64,000 bases of DNA from Psychrilyobacter atlanticus DSM 19335 (GCF_000426625.1 NZ_KE384547.1:1224986-1288985), one strand, 5' to 3'; shown: positions 25,326 through 34,877, counted from the first letter of the stretch. The notes: generated by a model from the letters alone, not told the origin. Translations and numbers: made by a program.

Positions 25326-26440
25326 TAACTTTCACCCTGGCCTTTCTTTTTACCCCTGCCATTTCCTGTTTTGACCTCCTGGCCATTTTCTAAAGCAGCA
25401 TAAGGATTCTTTAAGATTGAAATATCGTCTTCTAAATTATCTACTGCAACCATACTGCTATTACTGTCCTTTATACTGATATAGTTTTTTCTTATTTTCT
25501 GTTCAGCATTCAAAATAAATACATAGTAACCCTTTCCGTCCTCTAGAACAGAGACTCTTGGGATAGAAACAACATCATCTATGGAGCTTACAATTATATC
25601 TACCGATGAATTAAATCCAGGACGAAGTTCCTTAGGTAGATTTTCTATTGTGATTTCTACCTCTACGTAGGCTTCAGTATCACTTGCAGTGGAACTGTTG
25701 TTGTTATTGGAAGAGTTTGATACTGTAGCAGAAGAAAGGGTCGATATTTTACTAACAACACCATGAAACTCCTCCTGATAGGCATCTGGTCTTATTCTCA
25801 CATCTTGGCCCAATGATATACCGTGAATACTATACTCCGGTACATTGGCAACTACAATAAGGTCTGAAAGATCGGCTACCTCAAATAGTTCTACCTCGGT
25901 GTTTACTCTGTAGTTAGCCTCTGCAATCATAGATATGATTGTCCCGTCGAAAGGACTCTTAATCTCATCTAACATCTTAGATAACTCCTCCTGAAGGCCT
26001 TCAATATCTAATTTAGACTTTCTTATATCGAACTCTAGATCCTCTATCTCCACCTGGGAAGATCCTCCTACTTCAAACATAGAGACAGCATTTTTCAGGT
26101 TTCTTTCCAATTTTTTTAGATTTATTTGCTCTTTTTTTAAGTTTCTGATGACGGTATTTTTGTCCTCAGGATCAAATGTCATGATAACCTCACCTTTTTT
26201 TACATAGTCTCCGGCACTGTAAAAAACTTCATCTACCTTGAGGGACCTATCGGCATACACGAGTTTTGTATCCCTTGCCTGTACTACTCCATCGGCTTCC
26301 ACTATCTTTTTGAATGTAGATTTTTTTACACTGAATATTTGATATTTATTAGATATTTCTTTATTGGGATTAGTTTTATAATAGAAAAAACCTCCTCCTA
26401 TCAATACCACAGCTGTCAGCCCTGCAATAATTTTCTTCAT
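25325..26440 (-). CDS. Periplasmic adaptor (HlyD/MacA family)
   Basis: A 371-aa membrane-fusion protein. An N-terminal membrane anchor (IIAGLTAVVLIGGGFFYY) is followed by a lipoyl half-motif region (VEADGVVQARDTKLVYADRSL), a coiled-coil hairpin (about residues 95-150) and beta-barrel parts. An Asn/Ser-rich linker lies near residues 230-245. The ATG at 26440 sits just after AGGAGGT; the open frame extends 8 codons upstream but without a ribosome site. It bridges the inner-membrane ABC pair and the TolC-like protein encoded just upstream. Confidence 0.88.
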   Translation of the reverse strand: MKKIIAGLTAVVLIGGGFFYYKTNPNKEISNKYQIFSVKKSTFKKIVEADGVVQARDTKLVYADRSLKVDEVFYSAGDYVKKGEVIMTFDPEDKNTVIRNLKKEQINLKKLERNLKNAVSMFEVGGSSQVEIEDLEFDIRKSKLDIEGLQEELSKMLDEIKSPFDGTIISMIAEANYRVNTEVELFEVADLSDLIVVANVPEYSIHGISLGQDVRIRPDAYQEEFHGVVSKISTLSSATVSNSSNNNNSSTASDTEAYVEVEITIENLPKELRPGFNSSVDIIVSSIDDVVSIPRVSVLEDGKGYYVFILNAEQKIRKNYISIKDSNSSMVAVDNLEDDISILKNPYAALENGQEVKTGNGRGKKKGQGES

Positions 26441-26441
26441 C

Positions 26442-27686
26442 TTACCTCCTATACTGCATCTCATATATAAATGCAGTCAATTCATTTTCTTTCTTCTCCA
26501 ATTCAATGGAATTTATAATATAATTTTCATATTTTTCTATATAGTTTATATAAGTTTCGTTCCCCTGTTCATAGTTTAATTTATACATCATGTATGTCAT
26601 CTCATCCACTTCTTTTTGGAGTTTTAGGTTTGTAACCTCTTTTACAAGAAAGTTGTATCTATTGAAATATTCATTTTTTAAATTCTCTAGGTTTTTTTCT
26701 AACTTTTTTTTCTCCATCTCCAGACGTTCCTTCTCTACCTCATAGGTAGCTGTGGTATTATCATATTCAAATAAAGTTTTATCTATACTCAACCTTACCA
26801 ACCAGCCATCATTTTTCACATCATAGAAAGTTCCTGCATTGAGGTCAGGCCAACTGGTGCTGTAGGCCGAATATTTTTTATTTTCTTTCACTTGATCTAT
26901 GGAAAGGTCTATATTTTCCATCGATCTATCACCAATATTATTGATATCACCGGTATACAATTTTTCTAATTTAGAATATTTTATATCAGAATAAATTCTT
27001 AGATTAAATACTGTTTCAAAAGTTTTTTCTATTTGGACCAAGTCAAGGTTTAGTTGTTCTATATCATTGTTTAAGTTTTTTAAACGCATCTTTGAATATT
27101 TATAGTCCAGTTTGGAAGATTGTCCTGTATTAAATCCTCTTTCAAGTTTAACGGCATCTGCTTCTAAACTAGGTAGCAGTCCTTTTTTTAATTTTAATTC
27201 GAGCCTCGTATCCATAAGAGTTTTATAGGTATCTATAAGTGATAGAATCTCCCCTTCCATCCGCTGATCTTCAAAGTTTAATCGGATCACTTCATCGATG
27301 GTGAATAAGTTTCTATTATATTTCCTGTCCCCATAAAATATATCCTTTAAGTTCTTTTCCAATCCGACTAACTGTTTATTTTCTCCATTATACTCCTCAT
27401 CATATTCACCTTCATATTTAAGAAAGTCATATGAAGCAGATACCAATCCGCTAGACCTTTCACCATTCGCATCATCTGTGAATTTACCACTCCCTTTTAG
27501 ATCAATACCATCTCTATCTATCCGTTCTATCTTTTTATTATCTATAGACAGTTGTTTTTGTTCTAAAGTACGATATTTGGCAGAATAACCATTTTCTTCT
27601 AACTGTAAGACAAGATCATCCAAAGTCATTGAATAGGATTGAGAGGATAGAAGTAATGCTGCTATAAGTAAACCTAATTTTTTCAA
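26442..27686 (-). CDS. TolC-family outer-membrane efflux protein
   Basis: A 414-aa protein with a signal peptide (KKLGLLIAALLLSSQSYS) and long helical coiled-coil stretches at about residues 145-240 and 310-400, as in TolC-type channels. Sequence identity to named members is not obvious, so the call rests on architecture and on being the first gene of a TolC-adaptor-ATPase-permease operon. The stop abuts the adaptor's start. Confidence 0.78.
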   Translation of the reverse strand: MKKLGLLIAALLLSSQSYSMTLDDLVLQLEENGYSAKYRTLEQKQLSIDNKKIERIDRDGIDLKGSGKFTDDANGERSSGLVSASYDFLKYEGEYDEEYNGENKQLVGLEKNLKDIFYGDRKYNRNLFTIDEVIRLNFEDQRMEGEILSLIDTYKTLMDTRLELKLKKGLLPSLEADAVKLERGFNTGQSSKLDYKYSKMRLKNLNNDIEQLNLDLVQIEKTFETVFNLRIYSDIKYSKLEKLYTGDINNIGDRSMENIDLSIDQVKENKKYSAYSTSWPDLNAGTFYDVKNDGWLVRLSIDKTLFEYDNTTATYEVEKERLEMEKKKLEKNLENLKNEYFNRYNFLVKEVTNLKLQKEVDEMTYMMYKLNYEQGNETYINYIEKYENYIINSIELEKKENELTAFIYEMQYRR

Positions 27687-27705
27687 GATATTTCCCTCCT
27701 TTTAT

Positions 27706-27745
27706 AAAAAAGCAGCATGACGCTGCCTCTAGACAAGTACAATTT
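27706..27745 (+). repeat. Dispersed hairpin repeat, copy 4
   Basis: GCAGC-ATGAC-GCTGC at 27712-27726, followed by a tail ending in GTACAATTTATATTTTTAT. The stem shows a paired change relative to copy 1 (GCAAC/GTTGC). The tail matches that of the copy at 56998. This copy is on the plus strand between two minus-strand genes, so it does not follow a stop codon. Confidence 0.6.
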
Positions 27746-27800
27746 ATATTTTTATTATCTTTTATTTATTATATAAATTTTGTGACTTCCTAGATAGTGA

Positions 27801-27833
27801 AAAAGCTACCTACTAATTTTAGCAGATAGCTTT
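27801..27833. terminator. Terminator after the FAD oxidoreductase gene
   Basis: AAAGCTA pairs with TAGCTTT around an 18-base loop, with T-tracts on both outer sides. It ends the minus-strand FAD gene before the exporter operon. Confidence 0.55.
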
Positions 27834-27894
27834 ATTTTTCATTATTAAATATACAATAGTTTTGTGAAAATCCTGTGAAAATTTATACCACTGT

Positions 27895-29472
27895 TTAACT
27901 TATTTCTTCAGCAAATATATTGTCTATAATTTTTAACCCATCTATGGCAGCACTGGTTATTCCACCGGCATACCCTGCTCCTTCGCCAATCGGATATAAT
28001 CCCTTTGTACTGATAGACTCTCCTGCATCATTCCTAGTAATTTTAACTGGTGCAGAAGTTCTTGTTTCAGGCCCTATTAGGAGTGCCTCATTGGATACAA
28101 AGTTAGGCATCTTCTTCCACTGATGGAAGGCTGATTTCATATTTTTCTTTATTACTTCTGGAAAAAAATCATTTAAATTTTCAGATTTCATTCTCATAGG
28201 GTAACTACTTTTTGGTAAAGAAGTTGATTTTTTATCTTTCATAAAGTCTACAACTCTCTGTGCTACTCCTCCATAATTTCCCACAGAACTATATGCATCT
28301 CTCTCTAACTTTTCCTGATATTCCATTCCACTGAATAGATGTTCACCAAATTCATTGGCTTTAATTCCCACTGCAATAGCGGAATTACTGAATTCTCCAT
28401 CTCTTTTAGAGTAGCTCATTCCGTTAACTAAACTTGTATTTTTTTCAGAAGCAGCATTTACGATTACTCCTCCAGGACACATACAGAACGAAAATACTCC
28501 TCTGCTCTCCGCCTTGTTGTTATATGTCATACTGTATGTAGCGGCTTCTAAGTTTTCATGATTAGCAAATTTCCCATACTGCATCTTATCTATAGCTGCT
28601 CTAGGATGTTCGATCCTTGTTCCCATGGCAAAGGGTTTATTTTCCATGAATACACCATTTTGATGGAGCATCCTGTAGGTATCCCTTGCACTATGACCTA
28701 TGGCCAAAACCAAATGTTCTATCTCTATTCTGTCTTTTTTACCATGAGATACTGTATCTACACCGATTACTTTATTGTCCTTTATAATGATGTTTTCAAC
28801 CAAAGTGTCGAAGTAAAAAGTTCCTCCCATCTGTATTATTTTAGATCTTAGGTTTTTTGTTACAACTTTTAGTATATCGGTACCTATATGAGGCTTGTAG
28901 TCCCACATAATTTCTTTTTGTGCTCCTAATCCCACTAGAGTTTCAAATACATGGGTAATGTACTCACTCTTCACACGAGTATTTAGTTTACCGTCGGAAT
29001 AAGTTCCTGCTCCTCCTTCACCGAACTGTATGTTAGAGTTTATGTCTAGATCATCATTTGCGTAGAAGTTATCGATAGATGCATCTCTTTCATCTACTTT
29101 TTTCCCACGTTCAAATATAATGGGCTTATACCCGTGTTCACACAGTCTAAGGGCTGCAAATAATCCAGCAGGTCCGCTGCCAATTACTCCTATACGACCT
29201 TCTAAATTCTTAGATTTTCTAGGTTTTACCTGCAGGGCCTTTGGTTTAACTAACCATTTATGTCCTTCTAAATTGATATCTTTCTTAAAAGTTAACTCCA
29301 AATTATATAAAAATTTTATCTGAGTTTTTTTTCTTGAATCAATGGATCTCTTTATATATTCTATATGGACAACGTTGGATATATCTATCCCTTTTTTTAT
29401 AAGTTCATTTTTTATAGCATGATCCTGATTTTTTTCTATTGGAATCATTATGTTATTAATAACAGCTTTCAT
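27895..29472 (-). CDS. FAD-dependent dehydrogenase (NAD(P)/FAD oxidoreductase)
   Basis: A 525-aa protein of the widespread conserved family of FAD-dependent dehydrogenases of unknown substrate. An N-terminal domain of about 95 residues precedes the dinucleotide motif GSGPAGLFAALRLCEHGY and FERGKKVDERD. The conserved GEGGAGTYSDGKLNTR and the C-terminal GEGAGYAGGITSAA are present. It is cytoplasmic, with no signal peptide. The ATG follows GAGGTGAG. The flippase gene is 11 nt upstream, but a functional link is not evident. Confidence 0.85.
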   Translation of the reverse strand: MKAVINNIMIPIEKNQDHAIKNELIKKGIDISNVVHIEYIKRSIDSRKKTQIKFLYNLELTFKKDINLEGHKWLVKPKALQVKPRKSKNLEGRIGVIGSGPAGLFAALRLCEHGYKPIIFERGKKVDERDASIDNFYANDDLDINSNIQFGEGGAGTYSDGKLNTRVKSEYITHVFETLVGLGAQKEIMWDYKPHIGTDILKVVTKNLRSKIIQMGGTFYFDTLVENIIIKDNKVIGVDTVSHGKKDRIEIEHLVLAIGHSARDTYRMLHQNGVFMENKPFAMGTRIEHPRAAIDKMQYGKFANHENLEAATYSMTYNNKAESRGVFSFCMCPGGVIVNAASEKNTSLVNGMSYSKRDGEFSNSAIAVGIKANEFGEHLFSGMEYQEKLERDAYSSVGNYGGVAQRVVDFMKDKKSTSLPKSSYPMRMKSENLNDFFPEVIKKNMKSAFHQWKKMPNFVSNEALLIGPETRTSAPVKITRNDAGESISTKGLYPIGEGAGYAGGITSAAIDGLKIIDNIFAEEIS

Positions 29473-29483
29473 CTCTCACCTCG

Positions 29484-30698
29484 TTAGTTAATTTGTTTTT
29501 TATTTTTAATATAAGGGTTTATCTTGAATATTTTTATAACCAATATAAATCCCAATAAATTCATGAATATAGTGACTACCATACTAGCTATAGCGGCACC
29601 GCTTATTCCATAAACAGGGATTAAAAGATAGTTTAAAATAATATTGAACACAGCCCCTGCCATAGTTCCATATACTTGATATTTAGTTTTACCAGTCATT
29701 CGTAACATGAGCCATACTGAACCGACTCCCGCGTTAATAAACTGACCTATAGCACGATATACCACAACCTTGTATCCTACTTCATATTCAGCCCCGTATA
29801 GTGTTAGAACTAGATGTCCAAATATTAATATTAGGATAAAAGTAATCAATGAAAATAAACCTAGAATTCTGGTTGCTTTACAATAAAGAACTTTTAGCTC
29901 CTTTAATTGACCGTTGTGATACATATGGGAAATTTTAGGAGCAAATGCAGTATTAAATATGAGTAATACTACAGACGTACTTGTAGCAATCTGTGCTGCT
30001 ACGATATATATTCCAACCTGAGTTTTATCGGTCATATGACCGATCATAACTGCATCTATCCTACTCATTATTTGGAACATAACTTCACTAAATAATGTAG
30101 GAAGGGAAAATATTATTAAAGTTTTACTAATTGTTATCCTACTAAATAGATCTTTATTTACTATTAAGTGGAGAATTAAACATATAAATCCTGCAATAAA
30201 GCTAGCATAGATAAGATTATTTGTATCCCTAAGGCCTATATAGTAAAGGAGTACAGTAATTCCAATAGTAATAAATTGACCTAGGATAGCTTGTATATTG
30301 AAATAAATTTTTATCTTACTCCTGCTAGAATATATACCTAAGAATAATTGTTGTGCAGATAATATCCATATTAATGGAACCATCCTTTTTAAGAATATAT
30401 CATCAGCAAAAATATAAGTTATGATAGCTATAATAATTGAAGCTAGAAAGTTAAATAAAAATGCGAAACTAATATATTTACCTTCATTTTTAGGGAAAAA
30501 ATACATGATTCCACTTTTTAACCCTACACCAGCAAATGTCATAATAAAGGCGATAATATTAAATCCATAGTTAAATCTACCAAAAACTTCACTTCCTAAT
30601 AGTCGAATAGAAATAAAGTTGAATAATAAAGTAATCAAGCCTAACATTAAATATCCACGAAATGATTCTAAGATATCTTTTTTCAGTTCATTTTTCAA
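29484..30698 (-). CDS. Polysaccharide flippase (MATE/MVF-fold, Wzx-like)
   Basis: A 404-aa membrane protein with about 12 hydrophobic segments and short polar loops, typical of oligosaccharide flippases that move lipid-linked sugars across the inner membrane. Supporting features are an early FGRFNYGFNIIAFIMTFAGVG segment and a conserved PTLFSEVMFQIMSRIDAVMIG in the middle. The start is a TTG behind GGAGGAG. No other cell-surface sugar genes are next to it. Confidence 0.8.
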   Translation of the reverse strand: MKNELKKDILESFRGYLMLGLITLLFNFISIRLLGSEVFGRFNYGFNIIAFIMTFAGVGLKSGIMYFFPKNEGKYISFAFLFNFLASIIIAIITYIFADDIFLKRMVPLIWILSAQQLFLGIYSSRSKIKIYFNIQAILGQFITIGITVLLYYIGLRDTNNLIYASFIAGFICLILHLIVNKDLFSRITISKTLIIFSLPTLFSEVMFQIMSRIDAVMIGHMTDKTQVGIYIVAAQIATSTSVVLLIFNTAFAPKISHMYHNGQLKELKVLYCKATRILGLFSLITFILILIFGHLVLTLYGAEYEVGYKVVVYRAIGQFINAGVGSVWLMLRMTGKTKYQVYGTMAGAVFNIILNYLLIPVYGISGAAIASMVVTIFMNLLGFILVIKIFKINPYIKNKKQIN

Positions 30699-30820
30699 GA
30701 GATATCTCCTCCATAACTATAATATAATTTATTTTTACATACCATTATATCACACTTAAAATAGAATCAATATCTAAAAGATTGTACTTTCTTTATATAA
30801 GCATATAAAGGGAAAAAATA

Positions 30821-30851
30821 AAAAGGCCCATAATTTTCATCGAGCCTTTTT
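30821..30851 (-). terminator. Weak hairpin after the SDR gene
   Basis: AAAAGGC pairs with GCCTTTT around a long loop, downstream of the SDR stop at 30923 on the minus strand. Confidence 0.4.
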
Positions 30852-30922
30852 GATTAAGATACTCCTATGACATTTAGAGTCTACATCATGGTATTAGAAG
30901 TTAAAAAATTCAATAAGTTCAC

Positions 30923-31624
30923 TTACTTTCTCCTATTGATGACTAAATCTGAAATTACCATCCTATAATTAAGACCTGCATGAATAATTTCTTCGGCCAC
31001 ATCTTCAGCTTTCATAAATGTTGAAAAATCATATCCTGAATCTATGTCATTCCAGAATGGAGTATCCATTCCCCCTGGATAAACTATAATAATTTCTATA
31101 TTCCCACCACGGACTTCCTCTCTTACTGATTCAAGAAATCCCTTTGCCCCCCACTTGGCAGCACAATATATAGTTTCATTTTTCTTCCCTGTCTGTGCGG
31201 CAGTAGATAAGACATTAATAATTCTACATCTTCTTTCCAGATTCTTCATGTGTGTTACAGCCCTTGAAGTCATATTGATCAACCCAACTAGGTTGGAATT
31301 TAAGATAGAGCTTATACCGCCTTCTGTCAGCTCCTCCACACTTCCAAAGAATCCTTTCCCTGCATTATTATAGAGATACTCTATCTCTATATTGTCTGTT
31401 TTTAGATCTAAAAAAAATTTATCTACTTCAGATAGGTTAGAAATATCAATTTTAACACCTATTATTTTTACTTCTTGAGAAATTGTCTTCAGTTCTTTAA
31501 TTGAAGTATTTAGTTTTTTTTCATCTCTTCCCATTATTATAACGTTTTTTCCTAGCTTTATTAGCTTTTTTGCCATTTCGTAACCCAGTCCCGAACTGCC
31601 CCCTGTTATCAATGAATATATCAT
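30923..31624 (-). CDS. Short-chain dehydrogenase/reductase
   Basis: A 233-aa classical SDR. It has a cofactor-binding TGGSSGLGYEMAKKL at the N-terminus, NNAGKG near residue 90, and the catalytic Tyr and Lys in YCAAK with the serine in NVLSTAA. The arginine in GRDEKK after the second strand hints at NADP use, though this is weak. Substrate is unknown. It stands alone between the flippase gene and a divergent lipoprotein gene. Confidence 0.88.
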   Translation of the reverse strand: MIYSLITGGSSGLGYEMAKKLIKLGKNVIIMGRDEKKLNTSIKELKTISQEVKIIGVKIDISNLSEVDKFFLDLKTDNIEIEYLYNNAGKGFFGSVEELTEGGISSILNSNLVGLINMTSRAVTHMKNLERRCRIINVLSTAAQTGKKNETIYCAAKWGAKGFLESVREEVRGGNIEIIIVYPGGMDTPFWNDIDSGYDFSTFMKAEDVAEEIIHAGLNYRMVISDLVINRRK

Positions 31625-31939
31625 TACTCCACCATCCTTTTTTTCATGTCAATCTAACATTTTAATTTTTTTTAATGTCTGTTGTTTTCAACCTAACAAA
31701 AACTTCTACAAATGCAGTTAGCTTTACAAGTCCTTCTTTAATTTACTTATTTTTTCACTTTTTTCCTCCTAATTTGTATTTAATCTAATAACTCAATAGA
31801 GAATATTTTTTGGTTGATATCTTTTCTTGAAACTGTTATCATAGAAGGATAATAGATGTATGATAAAGAATATGAAATAAAGGATTTTTTCTTAAATTAT
31901 AGAATAATATATAAACTATAATATTTTAGGAGGGATCAT
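31625..31939. other. Divergent intergenic region, SDR / lipoprotein
   Basis: 315 bases with no gene. A TATGATAAAG-like -10 region near 31858 and AGGAGGGAT before the plus-strand lipoprotein gene are visible. I see no palindromic operator or repeat copy. Confidence 0.4.
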
Positions 31940-32164
31940 ATGAAAAGCTATATTTTATTGATGTCACTATTATTTACCGCTTGTGTTTCCAACAATCCCA
32001 GGACTAGTACGTCTATGAAAACCAATAAAAGTCTAGAGGCTACAGTAAGAGAACAAGGGATAGAGTTTAAGAAGCTACAGGAAGATAATAAAGAATTAAG
32101 GAAAGATATGGAAAATTTAAATAAAAGGATTCAGAAGGTTGAGGATTTTTATGAGTTAAATTAA
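31940..32164 (+). CDS. Small coiled-coil lipoprotein
   Basis: A 74-aa protein with a lipoprotein signal ending in LLFTAC, so Cys15 should be lipidated. The rest is a single charged helix with heptad pattern (EFKKLQEDNKELRKDMENLNKRI), like Braun-type lipoproteins. It is 9 nt upstream of another exported coiled-coil protein and near the tandem lipoprotein cluster, which suggests a cell-envelope role. Confidence 0.72.
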   Translation: MKSYILLMSLLFTACVSNNPRTSTSMKTNKSLEATVREQGIEFKKLQEDNKELRKDMENLNKRIQKVEDFYELN

Positions 32165-32173
32165 GGAGGAACA

Positions 32174-32683
32174 ATGAAAAAAACTTTTATTATAGGATTT
32201 ATACTTTTGAGCATAGCAGCTAAGGGAGATATGGGGACAGATATTAAACAGAATCAACTTGTACTAGATAATGTTAAATCAGAAAATGCCCAACTCAGAG
32301 AAGAAATAAAGAGGTTAAGTAAAATCCTAGATAAATTAGAAATAAATTTAGCCAAGGAAGTGAAATTTGAAGATTTAGGGGTAGAGATAAGAAGGGATAT
32401 AGAAAGTTTCACTCTAAAGATCGCAAGTGAAGATCTCAGTCAAGGAGAGTATAATAATATACTGGATAATTTTATAGAGATAACTAAATATGATTCTAAA
32501 GATCCTGTTATTTTCAGTGGGAATAAGATAAATACAGAATTTTTAAGTTCTTATTTTACCGAAAAGGGATTTGATCCTGATAGGATAACCATAGAAATAA
32601 AAGACGAGAATGACTCAGCATCGGATGAAAAGGAGATAAAGGTCGTTGATACAAGAATAATTTTGAAAAAAAAAGAGAATTAA
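32174..32683 (+). CDS. Exported coiled-coil protein, 169 aa
   Basis: I do not recognise a family. The protein has a signal peptide (KKTFIIGFILLSIAAKG), a coiled coil at about residues 30-60 (ENAQLREEIKRLSKILDKLE) and an alpha/beta C-terminal half (KIASEDLSQGEY, YFTEKGFDPDRITIEIK) whose layout recalls an OmpA-like domain, but the peptidoglycan-binding NxxLSxxRA motif is missing. It has a good GGAGG site and is coupled to the small lipoprotein gene. Confidence 0.65.
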   Translation: MKKTFIIGFILLSIAAKGDMGTDIKQNQLVLDNVKSENAQLREEIKRLSKILDKLEINLAKEVKFEDLGVEIRRDIESFTLKIASEDLSQGEYNNILDNFIEITKYDSKDPVIFSGNKINTEFLSSYFTEKGFDPDRITIEIKDENDSASDEKEIKVVDTRIILKKKEN

Positions 32684-32697
32684 ATTCTCTTTTTTTT
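32671..32697 (+). terminator. Terminator overlapping the stop codon
   Basis: AAAGAGAATTT-like stem: AAAAGAGAAT and ATTCTCTTTT flank a 2-base loop, followed by a T-run. The gene's stop codon lies within the hairpin. Confidence 0.7.
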
Positions 32698-32823
32698 ATT
32701 GTTTTTATTGGCGTAGAGACGTGAAGTTGTAAAAAAAACAAAAAAAAACAAAAAAATAAAAAGAAAAACAGAAAAAACAGGTATAGTTAAGATAGGAGTT
32801 ATTAAATATAGGAGGTAATAGTT

Positions 32824-33036
32824 ATGAAAAAAATATTATTTGGACTTTTAATAGTCGGAGCTCTTTCAGCTTGTTCAAGCTCAGAGGAAAAAGTAGACAT
32901 CCCAACTCAAGTTCAGACATTGAATGAGACTGTGTCTACTCAGATACAAGAATATGAATCATTAAAAGCAGAAACTGAAGAATTAAAGATGCAGGTACAA
33001 GAGTTAAATGATCTAATGAATGAATCTAAAAACTAG
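32824..33036 (+). CDS. Small lipoprotein, tandem copy 1
   Basis: A 70-aa lipoprotein. The signal KKILFGLLIVGALSACSSSEE has the lipobox LSAC with Cys17. The mature part is a Glu-rich coiled coil (QTLNETVSTQIQEYESLKAE). It is nearly identical to the next gene and shares its first 45 residues or so with the following OmpA lipoprotein. The three start codons are exactly 223 bp apart. Good AGGAGG site. Confidence 0.8.
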   Translation: MKKILFGLLIVGALSACSSSEEKVDIPTQVQTLNETVSTQIQEYESLKAETEELKMQVQELNDLMNESKN

Positions 33037-33046
33037 GAGGAATATT

Positions 33047-33259
33047 ATGAAAAAAATATTATTTGGACTTTTAATAGTCGGAGCTCTTTCAGCTTGTTCA
33101 AGCTCAGAGGAAAAAGTAGATATCCCAACTCAAGTTCAGACGTTGAATGAAACTGTATCTACTCAGATACAAGAATATGAATCATTAAAAGCAGAGACTG
33201 AAGAATTAAAGATGCAAGTACAAGAATTAAATAATTCAATCAATGAATCTAAAAACTAG
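33047..33259 (+). CDS. Small lipoprotein, tandem copy 2
   Basis: A 70-aa near-identical copy of the preceding gene, differing mainly in the last residues (NNSINESKN against NDLMNESKN). The ATG at 33047 follows an AGGAGG that overlaps the stop of copy 1; an in-frame ATG 27 nt earlier lies inside copy 1 and has no such site. Outer-membrane or periplasmic spacer-type lipoprotein by appearance. Confidence 0.8.
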   Translation: MKKILFGLLIVGALSACSSSEEKVDIPTQVQTLNETVSTQIQEYESLKAETEELKMQVQELNNSINESKN

Positions 33260-33269
33260 GAGGAATATT

Positions 33270-33884
33270 ATGAAAAAGATATTATTAGGACTTTTAATAG
33301 TAGCGGCTCTTTCAGCTTGCTCAAGTTCAGAGGAAAAAGTAGATATCCCTACACAAGTTCAGACATTGAATGAAAGTGTAGAGATGAATGCTGCTACTCT
33401 AACAGATGTTAAGTCTGGAAATGAAGAAATTAGAGCTCAATTAGAAGAAGGTCAGCAAAAAGCTGCTGTGATGGCAGAACATATGAAGATGGTAAAGGCA
33501 TTTGAAGGAACAGGTGTTACTGTAACTGCAGTAGACAATGGATTACATCTTACTCTTCCTGGAGATACAGCTTTTCAATCAAGTAAAGCAGTATTAAATG
33601 AGAGTATAAAAACAATATTAGATCCAATTGCTGAAACTTTAATGACTTATCCGGGAACAGATGCTGTAATTAAAGGTCATACAGACAGCTCAGGGCCTGA
33701 AGAATTCAACCAAAAATTATCAGAGGATAGAGCCATGGCAGTTTCTACTTATTTAATGGATAAGGGAATTGATTCTTCTAGAATAGAAAGTATAGGAGTT
33801 GGAAGTTCTGAACCTACTGATGATAACGATACCAGAGATGGAAGAACGGCAAATAGAAGAGTTGATATAACAATCACATATTAA
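33270..33884 (+). CDS. OmpA-family lipoprotein
   Basis: A 204-aa protein. It begins with the same lipoprotein signal and DIPTQVQTLNE segment as the two small genes before it, then a coiled linker (about 40-85) and a C-terminal OmpA peptidoglycan-binding domain. Domain signatures are LTLPGDTAFQSSKAVLNES, GHTDSSGPEEFNQKLSEDRA and the final GRTANRRVDITI. It should be lipid-anchored and bind peptidoglycan. The shared 5' part shows that the small lipoproteins arose from this gene by partial tandem duplication, or the reverse. Confidence 0.88.
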   Translation: MKKILLGLLIVAALSACSSSEEKVDIPTQVQTLNESVEMNAATLTDVKSGNEEIRAQLEEGQQKAAVMAEHMKMVKAFEGTGVTVTAVDNGLHLTLPGDTAFQSSKAVLNESIKTILDPIAETLMTYPGTDAVIKGHTDSSGPEEFNQKLSEDRAMAVSTYLMDKGIDSSRIESIGVGSSEPTDDNDTRDGRTANRRVDITITY

Positions 33885-33926
33885 TAATTTTGATTTTTAA
33901 TCTATTATAAAAGTTAATAACATTAG

Positions 33927-33972
33927 AACCTGTAAACTAGACACTTAAAAAGAGTGTCAAAATTTACAGGTT
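33927..33972 (+). terminator. Terminator after the OmpA lipoprotein
   Basis: AACCTGTAAA pairs with TTTACAGGTT; an inner stem GACACT/AGTGTC sits in the loop, and a T-run follows. Confidence 0.8.
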
Positions 33973-34074
33973 TTTTATATATTCTAGATTATCAAATTAA
34001 ATGTAATACTTGATTCTCCACAGAATTCTGTATGAATTTTTTTATTACTATTTAGTTTATAACCAATTAAGTGT

Positions 34075-34863
34075 CTAGCTTAGTTTATTTATCAACTCTT
34101 GTGATGGACCTTTATATTGATTATCCCCTTTAAAACTCTTAGTATGAATTGCTTGCTTCGGACATTGATTATAACATGCCCAACATCCATTACACTTACT
34201 ATGATCTACTTGTGGATATGGGATCATTTTAATCGCTTGATAAGCACAGACTTTTACGCAATTTCCACATTTAACACATTGCTCTTTGCTGATTTGCTGA
34301 ATTCCAAAGTCTTTTTTCACTTTACTTCTTGACATACTTGGTATGAATTTTTTTAAACTAAACGCACCAAATATTGATTTTAGATCTTCAGTATTTTTTA
34401 TCCGAATAATAGTGTCATCTATTTTATTAATAAACAAGTTGAATTCTTCAATATCTATTAAAGATGGAGCATTTTCAGCGTGTTTCCCCTTTCGCTTCAT
34501 AGGTGGATAATTCATGGGAGTCTTTAATGAATATCCTAATATAACTTTATAGCCTCTTGCTTCAACTTGTTTTGCGAACTCAATTTGTGTAGAGCCATTA
34601 AACCCTGCATATGTGTTAAGTACAAAAGCTGGTTTGCTAGATACAGGGTTTAGTGATCCAATAAATCTTTTCATCAAAGTTGGTGGTCCGAGATATTCTG
34701 TAAATGATGAAAAACCAACAATATCATACTCGTCCGGAGACTCAACTTCTTCAGTAGCTATGTTGCATAATTTGATTTCTGCATTTCTAATATGATTTTT
34801 CAGATAGTTAACTGCTAACTTAGTATTTCCTGTGCTGGAATAATAGTAAACTATAACTTTCAT
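34075..34863 (-). CDS. EFR1-type flavodoxin-ferredoxin fusion protein
   Basis: A 262-aa protein of the EFR1 family. An N-terminal flavodoxin-like domain (YYYSSTGNTKLAVNYL, then GFSSFTEYLGPP) is fused to a C-terminal two-cluster ferredoxin with CVKCGNCVKVCA and CNGCWACYNQCP. It is a cytoplasmic electron carrier or reductase. It is the second gene after a nitroreductase, separated by 14 nt, downstream of a MarR-type regulator gene, so it probably belongs to a redox-stress or nitro-compound response. Confidence 0.87.
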   Translation of the reverse strand: MKVIVYYYSSTGNTKLAVNYLKNHIRNAEIKLCNIATEEVESPDEYDIVGFSSFTEYLGPPTLMKRFIGSLNPVSSKPAFVLNTYAGFNGSTQIEFAKQVEARGYKVILGYSLKTPMNYPPMKRKGKHAENAPSLIDIEEFNLFINKIDDTIIRIKNTEDLKSIFGAFSLKKFIPSMSRSKVKKDFGIQQISKEQCVKCGNCVKVCAYQAIKMIPYPQVDHSKCNGCWACYNQCPKQAIHTKSFKGDNQYKGPSQELINKLS

Positions 34864-34877
34864 AATTTTCCCTCCCT

